Shown piece after piece: positions 40,121-48,937 of a DNA stretch of 64,000 bases (positions are counted from its first letter, which is position 1; every line of letters starts with the position of its first letter). The notes under the pieces were generated by a model that did not search any database, was not told the DNA's origin, and was given only the letters and a program-made list of their open reading frames with translations. Origin of the DNA: Virgibacillus halotolerans (GTDB taxonomy: Bacteria; Bacillota; Bacilli; Bacillales; Amphibacillaceae); NCBI RefSeq assembly GCF_016908515.1, contig NZ_JAFBEA010000001.1, positions 744,001-808,000 of the forward strand, given 5' to 3'. A program made the position numbers and the translations under genes.

Positions 40121-40154
40121 GGAAAACCCTTGTCGTTATTATTGACAAGGGTCC
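40121..40154 (-). terminator. Intrinsic terminator after rasP
   Basis: ACCCTTGTC and GACAAGGGT pair over a 9-nt loop and are followed by TTTTCC on the minus strand, ending the uppS-cdsA-rasP transcript before polC. Confidence 0.75.
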
Positions 40155-40186
40155 CATTTTTAAATGATGTAACTATTTCAACTCTT

Positions 40187-40233
40187 AGTGGTAACTATCG
40201 TCTGCGCCCTAAAGGCTAGTGATAAGTACCACC
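40187..40233. repeat. Imperfect hairpin element after rasP, similar to the nupQ 3' end
   Basis: GTGGTA and TACCAC bound a 33-nt centre in the 3' UTR of rasP. The inner words CTAG, GGGCGC and TAGTTACCAC recur in the same order just after the nupQ stop (8714-8746). It may be a short dispersed repeat; two copies are too few to be sure. Confidence 0.3.
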
Positions 40234-40244
40234 TCAAGTTTCCT

Positions 40245-41507
40245 TTATAGGAATAGACGTTGTATGTCATTCCAGGTAACGACAATCATTAATAACATTA
40301 ATAACGCAAATCCAACAAAGTGAAAAATACCTTCTTTTTCCGGTGCAATCGGTTTTCCACGAATTGCTTCAAAGCCGACAAACATTAATCTTCCACCATC
40401 AAGTGCAGGAAGCGGTACTAAATTAATGATCCCTAGGTTAATACTTAACATTGCTGTCCACATTAAGAAGTTCATAAAGCCCGTTTGAACGACTTGGTCT
40501 GTAGCATCATAAATACCTACAGGTCCTGATAACATTTCAATCGAGACCTGTCCCGTAACCAGCATGCCCAGATTAGTTAATATCATTTTCGTTGTGTCAT
40601 AGGTTTGTGTAAATCCGTATTTAAACGTACCAAGAAACGACTTTTCAAATGCCTGGTATACGCCAATTTGTCCAATTGTTTCCCCAGGTTCAGCTTCTAC
40701 GCCTTTTGGAACAACTGTTGTTTCCTCTTCCTTACCATCACGCTTCACAACCAAGTTAACTTCTTCATCCGGGTGTTCTCTAACTACCGAAGTAAATTCT
40801 TCCCATGTTGAAACCGGGGCGCCATCGATTTGTACAATTTCATCCTTCGATTGTAAACCGGCTTCAGCTGCTGGACTATCTGATTGAATATTATCAACGA
40901 TGGCCTGTTCAGTTGGAACCCCTTGTATAAGACCAAGACAAATAAAGATTACGATCGCCAAGATAAAGTTCATCATTGGACCAGCAAAAAGTTGCATTGC
41001 CCGCTGTCCAACACTTTTAGAGGCAAACTGCCGATCATATGGGGCGATCTGTGTTTCTCGTTCATCCATTATAAAGAATGCTTTCGGGTCTACATCAAAG
41101 CTGAGCTTTTCATCCTCTTCATCAACCTCATAACCGTCAATTCTAAGTGCGTGATCCAAATCAACATGCTCCACTTCAATGACGCGTGCATTTGGATGCT
41201 TTGATTTATTGTTGACGATAATTTTATCGACTTTCCCTGCTTCATTGAATTCCATACCAATATGATGACCCGGTTTCAATTCAATAATTTCAGGATCCTC
41301 ACCTGCAACCCGAACATAGCCACCAGCAGGAATCAGACGAATGGTATACAATGTTTCATTCTTCGTAAATGAAAATATCTTTGGTCCGAATCCAATTGCA
41401 AACTCACGGGCCAACATGCCAGCACGTTTCGCAAAGATTAAATGACCGAATTCATGGATGAAAACAAGCAGCCCAAACATAAATATAAACGCTATAACTG
41501 TGGTCAA
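40245..41507 (-). CDS. rasP: Site-2 protease RasP (RseP family)
   Basis: Membrane zinc metalloprotease that cleaves anti-sigma factors (RsiW), FtsL and signal-peptide remnants. HEFGH (residues 18-22) sits in the first transmembrane helix. A PDZ domain follows near the middle (AAEAGLQSKDEIVQIDGAPV), and the second site is NLVPLPALDGGRLM. I set the start at a TTG at 41507, eight bases after AGGAAGG, giving 420 residues like B. subtilis RasP. The longer 448-residue frame adds an unlikely basic tail drawn from a structured block. dxr, its usual upstream neighbour, is absent. Confidence 0.94.
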   Translation of the reverse strand: MTTVIAFIFMFGLLVFIHEFGHLIFAKRAGMLAREFAIGFGPKIFSFTKNETLYTIRLIPAGGYVRVAGEDPEIIELKPGHHIGMEFNEAGKVDKIIVNNKSKHPNARVIEVEHVDLDHALRIDGYEVDEEDEKLSFDVDPKAFFIMDERETQIAPYDRQFASKSVGQRAMQLFAGPMMNFILAIVIFICLGLIQGVPTEQAIVDNIQSDSPAAEAGLQSKDEIVQIDGAPVSTWEEFTSVVREHPDEEVNLVVKRDGKEEETTVVPKGVEAEPGETIGQIGVYQAFEKSFLGTFKYGFTQTYDTTKMILTNLGMLVTGQVSIEMLSGPVGIYDATDQVVQTGFMNFLMWTAMLSINLGIINLVPLPALDGGRLMFVGFEAIRGKPIAPEKEGIFHFVGFALLMLLMIVVTWNDIQRLFL

Positions 41508-41722
41508 AAGAAGCACCTTCCTTTTATCGGTGTAGGAATGCCCTACACGAAGTAGGGTAGTTCGGTATTGCGACAATGTTTTCAACCGCAATCTAGAACG
41601 TCACATCGCGTACTTAACCGAACCCCATCTGAATCGCCGTTCGTGTTTCCTTTATCTCATACGGTCCCGCCTAGGTCTTACGGCAATAACTCGTAGCGTA
41701 CACCTTTGTTATTCAATCAAAA
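41508..41722 (-). other. Structured non-coding block in place of dxr
   Basis: 215 bp between cdsA and rasP, visibly richer in G+C than its flanks. On the minus strand GTTCGGT pairs with ACCGAAC (41617-41623 with 41560-41566) and encloses ATTGCG/CGCAAT (41587-41592 with 41567-41572). Next to the rasP ribosome-binding site two hairpins compete for the same GTAGGG: CCCTAC-GTAGGG (41541-41557) and GTGTAGG-CCTACAC (41530-41548). It may be a cis-regulatory RNA, a dispersed repeat or a deletion scar; sequence alone cannot decide. Confidence 0.4.
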
Positions 41723-42508
41723 CTATATAAAATGAATGAAGTGTAACAATGGTAATACAAATAATAAACTATCCAGACGATCTAGTATACCACCATGTCC
41801 TGGCAAAATATTACCGGAATCTTTCACATCATAGTGTCGTTTAAATGCTGATTCCACCAGATCACCGAGCTGTCCGACAAGAGATACAAGCACTGTTACT
41901 GCGATCACAATGATCATTGAATAATGGAACGGGTGAACGAGTTGAAATATAACACCTACAATACATGCGGCGATTACTCCACCAAGTGCACCTTCAATGG
42001 TTTTATTTGGACTAATTTCTGGCCAAAGCTTTCTCTTGCCCATAGAACGTCCTACAAAATAAGCACCAGTATCCGTAGACCAAATTACAAATAAAACAAA
42101 AATAATGTAATTTAACCCAGCACCTCTTGTTTCAATCAAATAATAAAAGCCCATCCCTACGTATATCATTGCTAACATCAAAAATCCAGCATCATCAAAA
42201 GTCAATTTGTTTTTCAACAATACCGTAAATATCAATAGTAGCATAGCAAAAATCATGATTACTTCTAACTTAGAAAGCATAATTCCAGGAATAACATCTC
42301 CAGAAATCTGTAATAATAGCGTCCACAACATCACTACCGTTAACAGTGCCGGGATAGAGTAAAAGTTGATTTTACGCATCTTAATCAATTCAAATAAACC
42401 GATTGTCGCTAAAAAGTAAACAAATATCGTGAAGGGCCAATCACCATATATGACAAAGGGTAAAAATATAATTAACGCTAGAATGGCTGTAATAATTCGT
42501 TGTTTCAT
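41723..42508 (-). CDS. cdsA: Phosphatidate cytidylyltransferase
   Basis: Makes CDP-diacylglycerol, the precursor of all phospholipids including the PgsA product. 261 residues with about eight hydrophobic segments. The C-terminal signature GDLVESAFKRHYDVKDSG is followed by LPGHGGILDRLDS. It starts 15 bp after uppS, probably in one transcript. Confidence 0.97.
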   Translation of the reverse strand: MKQRIITAILALIIFLPFVIYGDWPFTIFVYFLATIGLFELIKMRKINFYSIPALLTVVMLWTLLLQISGDVIPGIMLSKLEVIMIFAMLLLIFTVLLKNKLTFDDAGFLMLAMIYVGMGFYYLIETRGAGLNYIIFVLFVIWSTDTGAYFVGRSMGKRKLWPEISPNKTIEGALGGVIAACIVGVIFQLVHPFHYSMIIVIAVTVLVSLVGQLGDLVESAFKRHYDVKDSGNILPGHGGILDRLDSLLFVLPLLHFIHFI

Positions 42509-42523
42509 ATACCTTCCATCACC

Positions 42524-43285
42524 TTAAATGCCTCCATAGCGACGTTTTCGCTGTTGATAATCCAGGAGTGCTTGTTCAAATATTTTTTCATCAAAATCCG
42601 GCCAGAATACATCTGTAAACCAAAATTCAGTATAAGCCAATTGCCAAAGCAAAAAATTGCTTAATCGTTGTTCACCACTTGTACGTATTAATAAATCCGG
42701 GTCAGACATCCCTTTGGTGTAAAGGTACTCCGAAAAGACCGCTTCATCCAGTGTATCAACCGTTAGCTTAGAACATTCGATATCATGTATGACTTGTTTC
42801 ATTGCTTGCATAATTTCAAATCTACTACCATAGTTTAATGCAAAGTTTAATAATAATCCATCATTATCCTTCGTTTTTTCTTTCGCATACTGGATAGCTT
42901 CTTTTGTATGTGCCGGTAATGCTCCAGAATCCCCTATCATATCAATCCTTACATTTTTCTCAATTAATTCTGGTAAGTAAATATGTAAAAATTCTTTCGG
43001 GAGCTTCATCAGAAAGTCAATCTCCGTTGTAGGTCTCCGCCAATTTTCAGTGGAGAATGCAAACAGCGTTAGAATTTCCATGTTATGCTTCGTTGCTGAT
43101 CTAACAATCTTTATGACGGAATTAATTCCCTCTTTATGACCTGCTATTCGTGGCAATCCACGTTTTTTGGCCCAGCGTCCATTTCCATCCATAATAATTG
43201 CTACATGTTCAGGAGGGCTATCCAATACTTTATTTATTATATCTGTTGTTTGTTTGTTCTTAAAAAAAGGAAGTCTCATCGACAT
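42524..43285 (-). CDS. uppS: Undecaprenyl diphosphate synthase
   Basis: Cis-prenyltransferase that makes the C55 lipid carrier for cell-wall synthesis. 253 residues. IMDGNGRWAK with catalytic Asp33, followed by GHKEGI and the C-terminal RTSGEQRLSNFLLWQLAYTE (split over residues 200-220), are diagnostic. GGAGG lies eight bases before the ATG. An extended -10 promoter about 105 bp upstream probably drives uppS-cdsA-rasP. Confidence 0.97.
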   Translation of the reverse strand: MSMRLPFFKNKQTTDIINKVLDSPPEHVAIIMDGNGRWAKKRGLPRIAGHKEGINSVIKIVRSATKHNMEILTLFAFSTENWRRPTTEIDFLMKLPKEFLHIYLPELIEKNVRIDMIGDSGALPAHTKEAIQYAKEKTKDNDGLLLNFALNYGSRFEIMQAMKQVIHDIECSKLTVDTLDEAVFSEYLYTKGMSDPDLLIRTSGEQRLSNFLLWQLAYTEFWFTDVFWPDFDEKIFEQALLDYQQRKRRYGGI

Positions 43286-43388
43286 AATTTATCCTCCGAA
43301 TTTTGTTGATCTTATACAATCCTTTCAACATAATCATTATGAAGGAAAAAAGAATTATATTACCTATTCTATTAGGATGAATTCTCAT

Positions 43389-43397
43389 TATAACACG
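43389..43397 (-). promoter_or_regulatory. Extended -10 promoter for uppS-cdsA-rasP
   Basis: TGTTATAAT on the minus strand is a perfect TGnTATAAT element in the gap between the frr terminator and uppS. No good -35 hexamer is present, as is usual for extended -10 promoters. Confidence 0.55.
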
Positions 43398-43427
43398 ATA
43401 ATACATATTTAACGATTGTTGAATAAG

Positions 43428-43464
43428 AAAACAATAGCCCCCTTAAGAAAAGAGGGCTATGACA
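43428..43464 (-). terminator. Intrinsic terminator after frr
   Basis: ATAGCCCTC and GGGGGCTAT form the stem around an AT-rich loop, followed by TGTTTTCTT on the minus strand. Confidence 0.75.
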
Positions 43465-43516
43465 CTTATTTTTTCATGCGTCTAAAAACAGGCTTTTGCA
43501 GTAATAATTATTCTGA

Positions 43517-44074
43517 TTAAACTTCCATCATTTCTTTTTCTTTTTCTTTTACATATTGATCAATTTTAGCAATAAAATTGTCCGTTTCTTTTTGCACAGT
43601 TTCCTGCGAACTACGTAATTCATCTTCTGTCAGATCGCCGGTCTTTTCTATTTTCTTCAATTGCTCGTTTGCATCGCGACGAACATTTCTTACTTGCACA
43701 CGTGATTCTTCAGCGTATTTACCAACAACTTTAATTAAGTCTTTACGACGTTCTTCCGTTAACGCTGGAATGTTGATCCGGATTACATTACCGTCATTGG
43801 ATGGTGATAATCCTAAGTCTGCTTTCTGAATTGCTCTTTCCACTTCTCCGAGTGCACTCTTATCATACGGTGTAATCATCAACAATCTAGCTTCTGGCGC
43901 TGATATGTTTGCTAGTTGATTTAATGGTGTGGAAGCACCATAATAATCCACATAAATACCGTCTAATATACTCGGATTTGCCCGACCAGCCCTGATTGTG
44001 GCTAAGCTTTTAGAAAATGCCTGCACAGCTTGGGCCATTTTGTCCTGCATTTCCTTGATAATTGATTCAGACAT
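43517..44074 (-). CDS. frr: Ribosome recycling factor
   Basis: 185-residue factor that splits post-termination ribosomes with [24 protein letters not shown] and [17 protein letters not shown] (about residues 25-140) are the family pattern. Its start lies 2 bp past the pyrH stop with AGGGGAG inside pyrH, so the two are coupled. A terminator follows. Confidence 0.98.
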   Translation of the reverse strand: MSESIIKEMQDKMAQAVQAFSKSLATIRAGRANPSILDGIYVDYYGASTPLNQLANISAPEARLLMITPYDKSALGEVERAIQKADLGLSPSNDGNVIRINIPALTEERRKDLIKVVGKYAEESRVQVRNVRRDANEQLKKIEKTGDLTEDELRSSQETVQKETDNFIAKIDQYVKEKEKEMMEV

Positions 44075-44076
44075 CT

Positions 44077-44799
44077 TTATCTCCCCTTAATTGTCGTCCC
44101 GATTTCTTCACCTTGAACAACTCTTTTAATATTACCCTCTTCAGTAATAGAAAAAACAACTAATGGTATATCATTATCCATACATAATGAAGATGCTGTC
44201 GAATCCATAACACCTAATCCTGCATTCAACATTTCCATGTACGATAATTCATCATATTTTTCTGCGTCTTTATTAAGCTTCGGATCGGCAGTATAAACGC
44301 CATCTACATTATTCTTTGCCATTAAAATGACTTCAGCTTCTATCTCAGCTGCTCGAAGTGCGGCTGTTGTATCTGTAGAAAAATACGGATTACCGGTTCC
44401 AGCAGCAAAAATAACAACGCGTTTTTTCTCTAAATGGCGAATTGCTTTTCTTCTGATATATGGTTCGGCAACCTGACGCATTTCAATGGAGGTTTGTACC
44501 CGAGTAGGTATACCAATATTTTCGAGGCTGTCCTGTAAGGCCAATGAATTCATAACCGTTGCTAACATTCCCATGTAATCAGCGGTTGCACGATCCATTC
44601 CCATTTCACTGCCTACTTTTCCTCGCCAAATATTTCCCCCGCCAACAACAATAGCAATTTCCAGGCCCATTTCTGCTACTTCTTTCACCTGATTTGCTAC
44701 GGATTGAATCACTGCTGGCTCGATGCCATACCCTTGTTGACCACTCAAAGCTTCTCCGCTTAATTTCAGTACAATTCTACGGTAACGAGTTGTTGTCAT
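44077..44799 (-). CDS. pyrH: UMP kinase
   Basis: Hexameric amino-acid-kinase-fold enzyme converting UMP to UDP. 240 residues with [13 protein letters not shown] near the N-terminus, [13 protein letters not shown] and [14 protein letters not shown] take the ATG at 44799 behind GGAGGTTAAT. An in-frame ATG four codons earlier overlaps that site. tsf lies 158 bp upstream and frr directly downstream. Confidence 0.97.
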   Translation of the reverse strand: MTTTRYRRIVLKLSGEALSGQQGYGIEPAVIQSVANQVKEVAEMGLEIAIVVGGGNIWRGKVGSEMGMDRATADYMGMLATVMNSLALQDSLENIGIPTRVQTSIEMRQVAEPYIRRKAIRHLEKKRVVIFAAGTGNPYFSTDTTAALRAAEIEAEVILMAKNNVDGVYTADPKLNKDAEKYDELSYMEMLNAGLGVMDSTASSLCMDNDIPLVVFSITEEGNIKRVVQGEEIGTTIKGR

Positions 44800-44919
44800 A
44801 TTAACCTCCATAGAAATTTTATGTTTTGTTAGTTATAGTTTTATGTTTTTTCGAGCATTCTGTCATGGATTTTCCATCGATCAATGCCGACGTTTTTACT
44901 GAACCAAACGTTTGGAGAA

Positions 44920-44944
44920 ATAGGGAACAGTACCTGCTCCCTAT
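44920..44944 (-). terminator. Hairpin after tsf
   Basis: AGGGAGCAG and CTGTTCCCT pair over a 3-nt loop and are followed by ATTTCT on the minus strand. A weak terminator that may allow read-through to pyrH. Confidence 0.5.
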
Positions 44945-44956
44945 CCACTTGTTACA

Positions 44957-45841
44957 TTATTGCTTCATTTGACTTCTAACTTCTTCAGCAAAGTTTTCTT
45001 CACGTTTTTCCATACCTTCGCCTACTTCGTAACGAATGAAAGTCTTAACAGTAGCACCTTTATCTGCCACATATTTTTTCACTTTTTGATCTGGATCTTT
45101 AACAAAGCTTTGGTCTAACAGGCAAATTTCTTCAAAGAATTTACCTAGTCGGCCTTCAACCATTTTTTCCACGATTTTCTCTGGTTTACCTTCATTTAAA
45201 GCTTGTGATTTCAATACTTCGCGTTCATGATTTACTTCTTCTTCTAAAACCTCATCGCGAGAAACATAACGTGGGTTAACTGCTGCGACGTGCATTGCGA
45301 TATCTTTAGCAAGGTCGCTGTCAGTCGTACCTTCCAGTAAAGAAAGCACGCCAATACGCCCATTCATATGAAGGTAAGCACCAAATGCATCATTATCTGT
45401 TTTATTCAATACTGTAAAACGACGTAATGAAATTTTCTCACCAATCGTTGCTACTGTTGAACTAATATGAGCTTCAATTGTATTTTCTTGTCCATCAAGC
45501 TTTTGTTGCAGTACTTCTTCAACTGTTTCTGGTTGATGTTTAACAATGTGCTTACCAAGGTCTGTTAACAATTGTTTAAACTGGTCATTTTTTGTTACAA
45601 AGTCTGTTTCACAGTTCACTTCTAATAGCACCGCTGTATTATTATCTACTTCAATATAAGTAGACCCTTCCGCAGCGATACGATCGGCTTTCTTCGCTGC
45701 AGATGACATACCTTTTTCTCGTAAATAATCAATTGCCTCTTCAATATTTCCGTCTGTTTCCTGTAATGCTCTTTTACAATCCATCATACCTGCGCCCGTT
45801 TTTTCGCGCAGTTCCTTCACCATTTTTGCAGTAATTGCCAT
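44957..45841 (-). CDS. tsf: Elongation factor Ts
   Basis: Nucleotide exchange factor for EF-Tu, 294 residues. The N-terminal UBA-like [18 protein letters not shown], the TDFV contact ([11 protein letters not shown]) and IAMHVAA are present. AAGGAGG lies upstream of the ATG. It is separated from rpsB by an attenuator-like hairpin. Confidence 0.98.
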   Translation of the reverse strand: MAITAKMVKELREKTGAGMMDCKRALQETDGNIEEAIDYLREKGMSSAAKKADRIAAEGSTYIEVDNNTAVLLEVNCETDFVTKNDQFKQLLTDLGKHIVKHQPETVEEVLQQKLDGQENTIEAHISSTVATIGEKISLRRFTVLNKTDNDAFGAYLHMNGRIGVLSLLEGTTDSDLAKDIAMHVAAVNPRYVSRDEVLEEEVNHEREVLKSQALNEGKPEKIVEKMVEGRLGKFFEEICLLDQSFVKDPDQKVKKYVADKGATVKTFIRYEVGEGMEKREENFAEEVRSQMKQ

Positions 45842-45889
45842 GATATATCCTCCTTAAGATATCTAAATGATTATACTCGTGTTCTTTCT

Positions 45890-45936
45890 TTAAAAAGGGT
45901 GATAAAAGGTTCTTCTCCTCTTATCACCCTTTCCTT
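45890..45936 (-). terminator. Terminator/attenuator between rpsB and tsf
   Basis: GGAAAGGGTGATAA and TTATCACCCTTTTT form a 12-13 bp stem around a 15-nt loop, ending in T residues on the minus strand. A hairpin at this place would reduce tsf relative to rpsB. Confidence 0.75.
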
Positions 45937-45946
45937 TTCTTAATAA

Positions 45947-46720
45947 TTAAGCTTGATTTGATTCAACTTCAGTTTCTTCTTTTGCTTCAACAGATTCTTC
46001 GACTGGTGCCTCTTCTACAACTTCTTCTGGCACTTCTTCTTCCTGTTTAACTTCCAGAATTGCATCAGCCATTTTTGATGTTAATAGTTTAACCGCACGA
46101 ATAGCATCATCATTTCCTGGAATAACATAATCGATTTCATCTGGATCACAGTTTGTATCAACAATTCCAATGATTGGAATGTTTAATTTATGCGCTTCAG
46201 CGATCGCTATACGTTCTTTACGTGGATCAATAACAAATAATGCATCAGGGATACGTTTCATTTCCTTGATTCCACCCAAGAATTTAACGAGACGATCTTT
46301 TTCTTTTAATAATCCTACAACTTCTTTTTTCGGTAATACTTCAAAAGTTCCATCTTCTTCCATACGTTCAATGTCTTTCAGACGATTAATACGCTTGCGA
46401 ATGGTTTGGAAGTTTGTAAGTGTTCCACCCAACCAACGTTGGTTAACGTAGAACATACCTGAACGAGTTGCTTCATCACGCACAGAATCCTGTGCTTGTT
46501 TTTTCGTACCTACGAAAAGGACCGTACCACCATTTGATGCGATTTCCTTAACGAACTTGTACGCTTCATCAACCTTTTTCACTGTTTTTTGCAGGTCAAT
46601 GATATAAATACCGTTACGTTCCGTGAAGATATATTTCTTCATTTTCGGGTTCCAACGACGTGTCTGATGTCCGAAATGTACACCAGCTTCTAACAATTGC
46701 TTCATCGATATTGCTGCCAT
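45947..46720 (-). CDS. rpsB: 30S ribosomal protein S2
   Basis: 257 residues. The N-terminus ([20 protein letters not shown]), the [15 protein letters not shown] segment and [20 protein letters not shown] are typical of S2. The last ~25 residues are almost all Glu/Val/Ala, a variable acidic tail. AGGAGG is upstream of the ATG. It heads the rpsB-tsf-pyrH-frr unit under its own promoter. Confidence 0.98.
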   Translation of the reverse strand: MAAISMKQLLEAGVHFGHQTRRWNPKMKKYIFTERNGIYIIDLQKTVKKVDEAYKFVKEIASNGGTVLFVGTKKQAQDSVRDEATRSGMFYVNQRWLGGTLTNFQTIRKRINRLKDIERMEEDGTFEVLPKKEVVGLLKEKDRLVKFLGGIKEMKRIPDALFVIDPRKERIAIAEAHKLNIPIIGIVDTNCDPDEIDYVIPGNDDAIRAVKLLTSKMADAILEVKQEEEVPEEVVEEAPVEESVEAKEETEVESNQA

Positions 46721-46867
46721 AATTAATTCCTCCTAATGGTTTTTTTCCTCCGTTTAGATCATCTTTGCATATTGACCAGTTACTTGTTTGGCACCAAATA
46801 AACAAATTACTAAACGTGTGTTTTTTTAACATGTTCGCTAATCTTTACGAACATAGTATTTACACCA
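46721..46867 (-). ncRNA. rpsB 5' leader with two hairpins
   Basis: Starting from the promoter below, the transcript would carry about 147 untranslated bases. ATGTTCG and CGAACAT (46831-46854) form a perfect 7-bp stem near the 5' end. A second stem (TTGTTT ... AAACAA, roughly 46777-46798) follows. Ribosomal-protein leaders often serve autoregulation; this one is a candidate only. Confidence 0.35.
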
Positions 46868-46873
46868 CGGATT

Positions 46874-46902
46874 ACTATACCATATCGAACATATGGAAGC
46901 AA
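46874..46902 (-). promoter_or_regulatory. Sigma-A promoter of rpsB
   Basis: TTGCTT and TATAGT are spaced by exactly 17 bp on the minus strand, just downstream of the swrB stop. This makes rpsB independent of the fla/che operon. Confidence 0.7.
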
Positions 46903-46909
46903 GTATTTT

Positions 46910-47341
46910 TTATGTTGTATGCAGTTTAATAATTAATGCTGCTTCTGTTTTTCCACAATTCAACTTTTTGGCTATTTCTGTTTCTGTCAAACCTTGATCG
47001 TGAAGCTGGAGAACCTTTGCCTGTAAAGACGCCTCCACATGATCGGTCTGCTCTACATCCGGTAATGAAAATGGGTCATCATTTATCAATGTTTCCTCGG
47101 ATGCATGGTGTTTAGTTACACCTGATGCTTCATCCGTCTCATGGTTAGAGGAGGAAACAGCCAGTTCTGCTTGTAATCGGTTATTCTCATCTTTTATTTC
47201 TGCTAGATAGCTTTCAAGAAGTGCTGTCGTGTCATGAATATTTTCATGTTTTAGCTGTTGGTTTTGCTTAATTAATAGATAGATTGCAAAAATCGTGATG
47301 ATATGTAAAATAAAACTGATGGCAAAGATAAATGTCACCAT
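46910..47341 (-). CDS. swrB: SwrB-like membrane protein (DUF6115)
   Basis: 143 residues. An N-terminal transmembrane segment (about 1-25) is followed by a coiled coil (about 26-60), a hydrophilic linker and a C-terminal helix-turn-helix-like module (LHDQGLTETEIAKKLNCGKTE). In B. subtilis SwrB, encoded between sigD and rpsB, promotes maturation of the flagellar type III export apparatus and swarming. Sequence similarity is modest, so the assignment leans on topology and position. The start at 47341 follows GAAGGGAG; a GTG three codons earlier lies within that site. Confidence 0.78.
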   Translation of the reverse strand: MVTFIFAISFILHIITIFAIYLLIKQNQQLKHENIHDTTALLESYLAEIKDENNRLQAELAVSSSNHETDEASGVTKHHASEETLINDDPFSLPDVEQTDHVEASLQAKVLQLHDQGLTETEIAKKLNCGKTEAALIIKLHTT

Positions 47342-47379
47342 AGCTTGCACTCCCTTCTAAACAGCATATAAATTTATCT

Positions 47380-48153
47380 TCAAGCAAATTTTTGAATTTT
47401 ATTAAGCTCTTTTCTCAATTTAAAAATCGCTTTTTTGTGTATTTGTGAAATCCGTGATGTTGTTAAATCCAGTACTTTCCCAATTTCTGTAAGTGTTAAA
47501 TCTTCATTATAGAATAAACTGATGACCATTTGCTCATTGTCGGTTAAGGATTGAATGCCTGCTTTCAACTCTTCCTTCATTTCATTTTGCAGTACGTTTT
47601 TTTCAGGTAGTAATGCCGAGTCATCTGGAATAGTATAACCGATCCCCTCTTTCAGTTCACCGCTGTCCCCTTTTACTTTTTCTTCGATGGACATTATATT
47701 AGCAAACAGTGAATCTTTGATGACAGACTCGACTTCCTGTGTAGGCATGCCTGCTCTCTCGGCGATTTCTTCAGCCAGGGGAACCCGATGATAGATTTGT
47801 TCTAATTCACGCGAAATTTGTTCGATTTTTTTTGTTTTTTCCCTTGTGGCACGTGGTAGCCAGTCCTCTTTCCTTAACCCATCCATGATGGAGCCGCGTA
47901 TTCGAAAAGATGCATAGGTATCAAATTTCAAATCCCGTGCTGGTTCAAATTTATTCAGTGCATCATACAACCCGATTAATCCAGTGCTTATAATATCGTC
48001 TTTATTGACATTCATTGGCAGATGACTATATATTCTCTCTACATGAAAGTTGACTAAGTACATATAATACTTAATTAATTCATTCGCAGCATCTTGATCC
48101 TGATTTTTTATCCATTCGTCCCAATGGAATTCGATAGAAGATTTCACTGACAT
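47380..48153 (-). CDS. sigD: Flagellar/chemotaxis sigma factor SigD (FliA family)
   Basis: 257-residue sigma-28 factor. Region 2 (DDIISTGLIGLYDALNKFEP, FDTYASFRIRGSIMDGLRKEDW in two parts), region 3 (PLAEEIAERAGMPTQEV) and region 4 (LTLTEIGKVLDLTTSRISQIHK) are complete. It directs late flagellar, chemotaxis and autolysin genes and is held by the anti-sigma factor FlgM. A 286-bp non-coding stretch separates it from cheD, unlike the tight arrangement in B. subtilis. Confidence 0.97.
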   Translation of the reverse strand: MSVKSSIEFHWDEWIKNQDQDAANELIKYYMYLVNFHVERIYSHLPMNVNKDDIISTGLIGLYDALNKFEPARDLKFDTYASFRIRGSIMDGLRKEDWLPRATREKTKKIEQISRELEQIYHRVPLAEEIAERAGMPTQEVESVIKDSLFANIMSIEEKVKGDSGELKEGIGYTIPDDSALLPEKNVLQNEMKEELKAGIQSLTDNEQMVISLFYNEDLTLTEIGKVLDLTTSRISQIHKKAIFKLRKELNKIQKFA

Positions 48154-48439
48154 ATTCCCCTCCTTCCATCATCCTATTTATAGAAATAGCATTCATTCTA
48201 GTATATAGGCTGTTTTCTTAGATTGGGACTGCACCAAGGGTTCGTCCCAGCAAAAAAATATGCTTTTTAGTAAATGATAGATCTTAAAAGTAGTTATAAA
48301 TGCCTTTCTCCGCTTTCCGCGGAAAGCATCCACCCGGATCGATCCTGGACGGCAGCAATAACTCACACGTCTTGGAAAATCACCCTGGTCTTATGTCGTA
48401 TTTTATCTCAATAGCAACAAAGTATATGGATGGAATCAG
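48154..48439. repeat. Non-coding block between cheD and sigD with repeat-like sequence
   Basis: No gene is visible. From 48301 to 48370 lies a G+C-rich stretch containing the palindrome CTTTCCGCGGAAAG (48311-48324). It is the type of CCGCGG-centred dispersed repeat common between genes in Bacillaceae. At 48223-48250 TGGGAC...GTCCCA forms a small hairpin without a U-tract on the minus strand. The block may carry a promoter for sigD, but none was found. Confidence 0.4.
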
Positions 48440-48937
48440 TTATATATAATTGACTTCCCTATTTACTTTTCGAATTTTTAACTTAGCTGTAACCGGATCG
48501 AACTCAATCGTTCTACCAGCATTCCCCCCTAAATCAGATGAAATAATAGGAATTTGACATGCTTGTAATTCCTGTTGAATCGCCTCTGCATTTCTTGGGC
48601 CGATTCTCATAACGTCCGAATTAGAAGCGAACTGAAACATTTGGGCGCCACCAGCCAATTTTGCTTTAAGCATGCTTCTTCGGGCACCTTCTTCGACAAG
48701 TTTATTGATTAAAATAGGGATCGCTGTATCCGCGTATTTGTATTTATTAATATTCGTTTGTTTTGCTAAACTAGACTCCGGGAGCAAGACATGCGCTAGT
48801 CCTGCTACTTGCTTGATCTCATCATAGAGCACTGCACCTACACAAGAGCCTAAACCGGACGTGCGAATCAAATCTGGTGCTGTAATAACTTTCAAATCTG
48901 CAATACCGACGACAACAATCGTTTTAGTATCACACAT
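48440..48937 (-). CDS. cheD: Chemoreceptor glutamine deamidase CheD
   Basis: 165 residues. The catalytic Cys32 (GLGSCVGAVLYDE) and His49 (AGLAHVLLP) are present. CheD deamidates receptors and is released by binding to CheC. I use the ATG at 48937, nine bases after GGAG; the ATG two codons earlier is too close. It overlaps cheC by 8 bp. Confidence 0.94.
   Translation of the reverse strand: MCDTKTIVVVGIADLKVITAPDLIRTSGLGSCVGAVLYDEIKQVAGLAHVLLPESSLAKQTNINKYKYADTAIPILINKLVEEGARRSMLKAKLAGGAQMFQFASNSDVMRIGPRNAEAIQQELQACQIPIISSDLGGNAGRTIEFDPVTAKLKIRKVNREVNYI

Noticed and set aside
41508-41591. N-terminal 28-residue extension of RasP
   Set aside because: The frame is open, but a TTG with a well-placed AGGAAGG gives the family N-terminus; the extension is basic and lies in a structured non-coding block.
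48223-48250. Hairpin TGGGAC...GTCCCA after cheD as a terminator
   Set aside because: Only six base pairs, and no U-tract follows on the minus strand.
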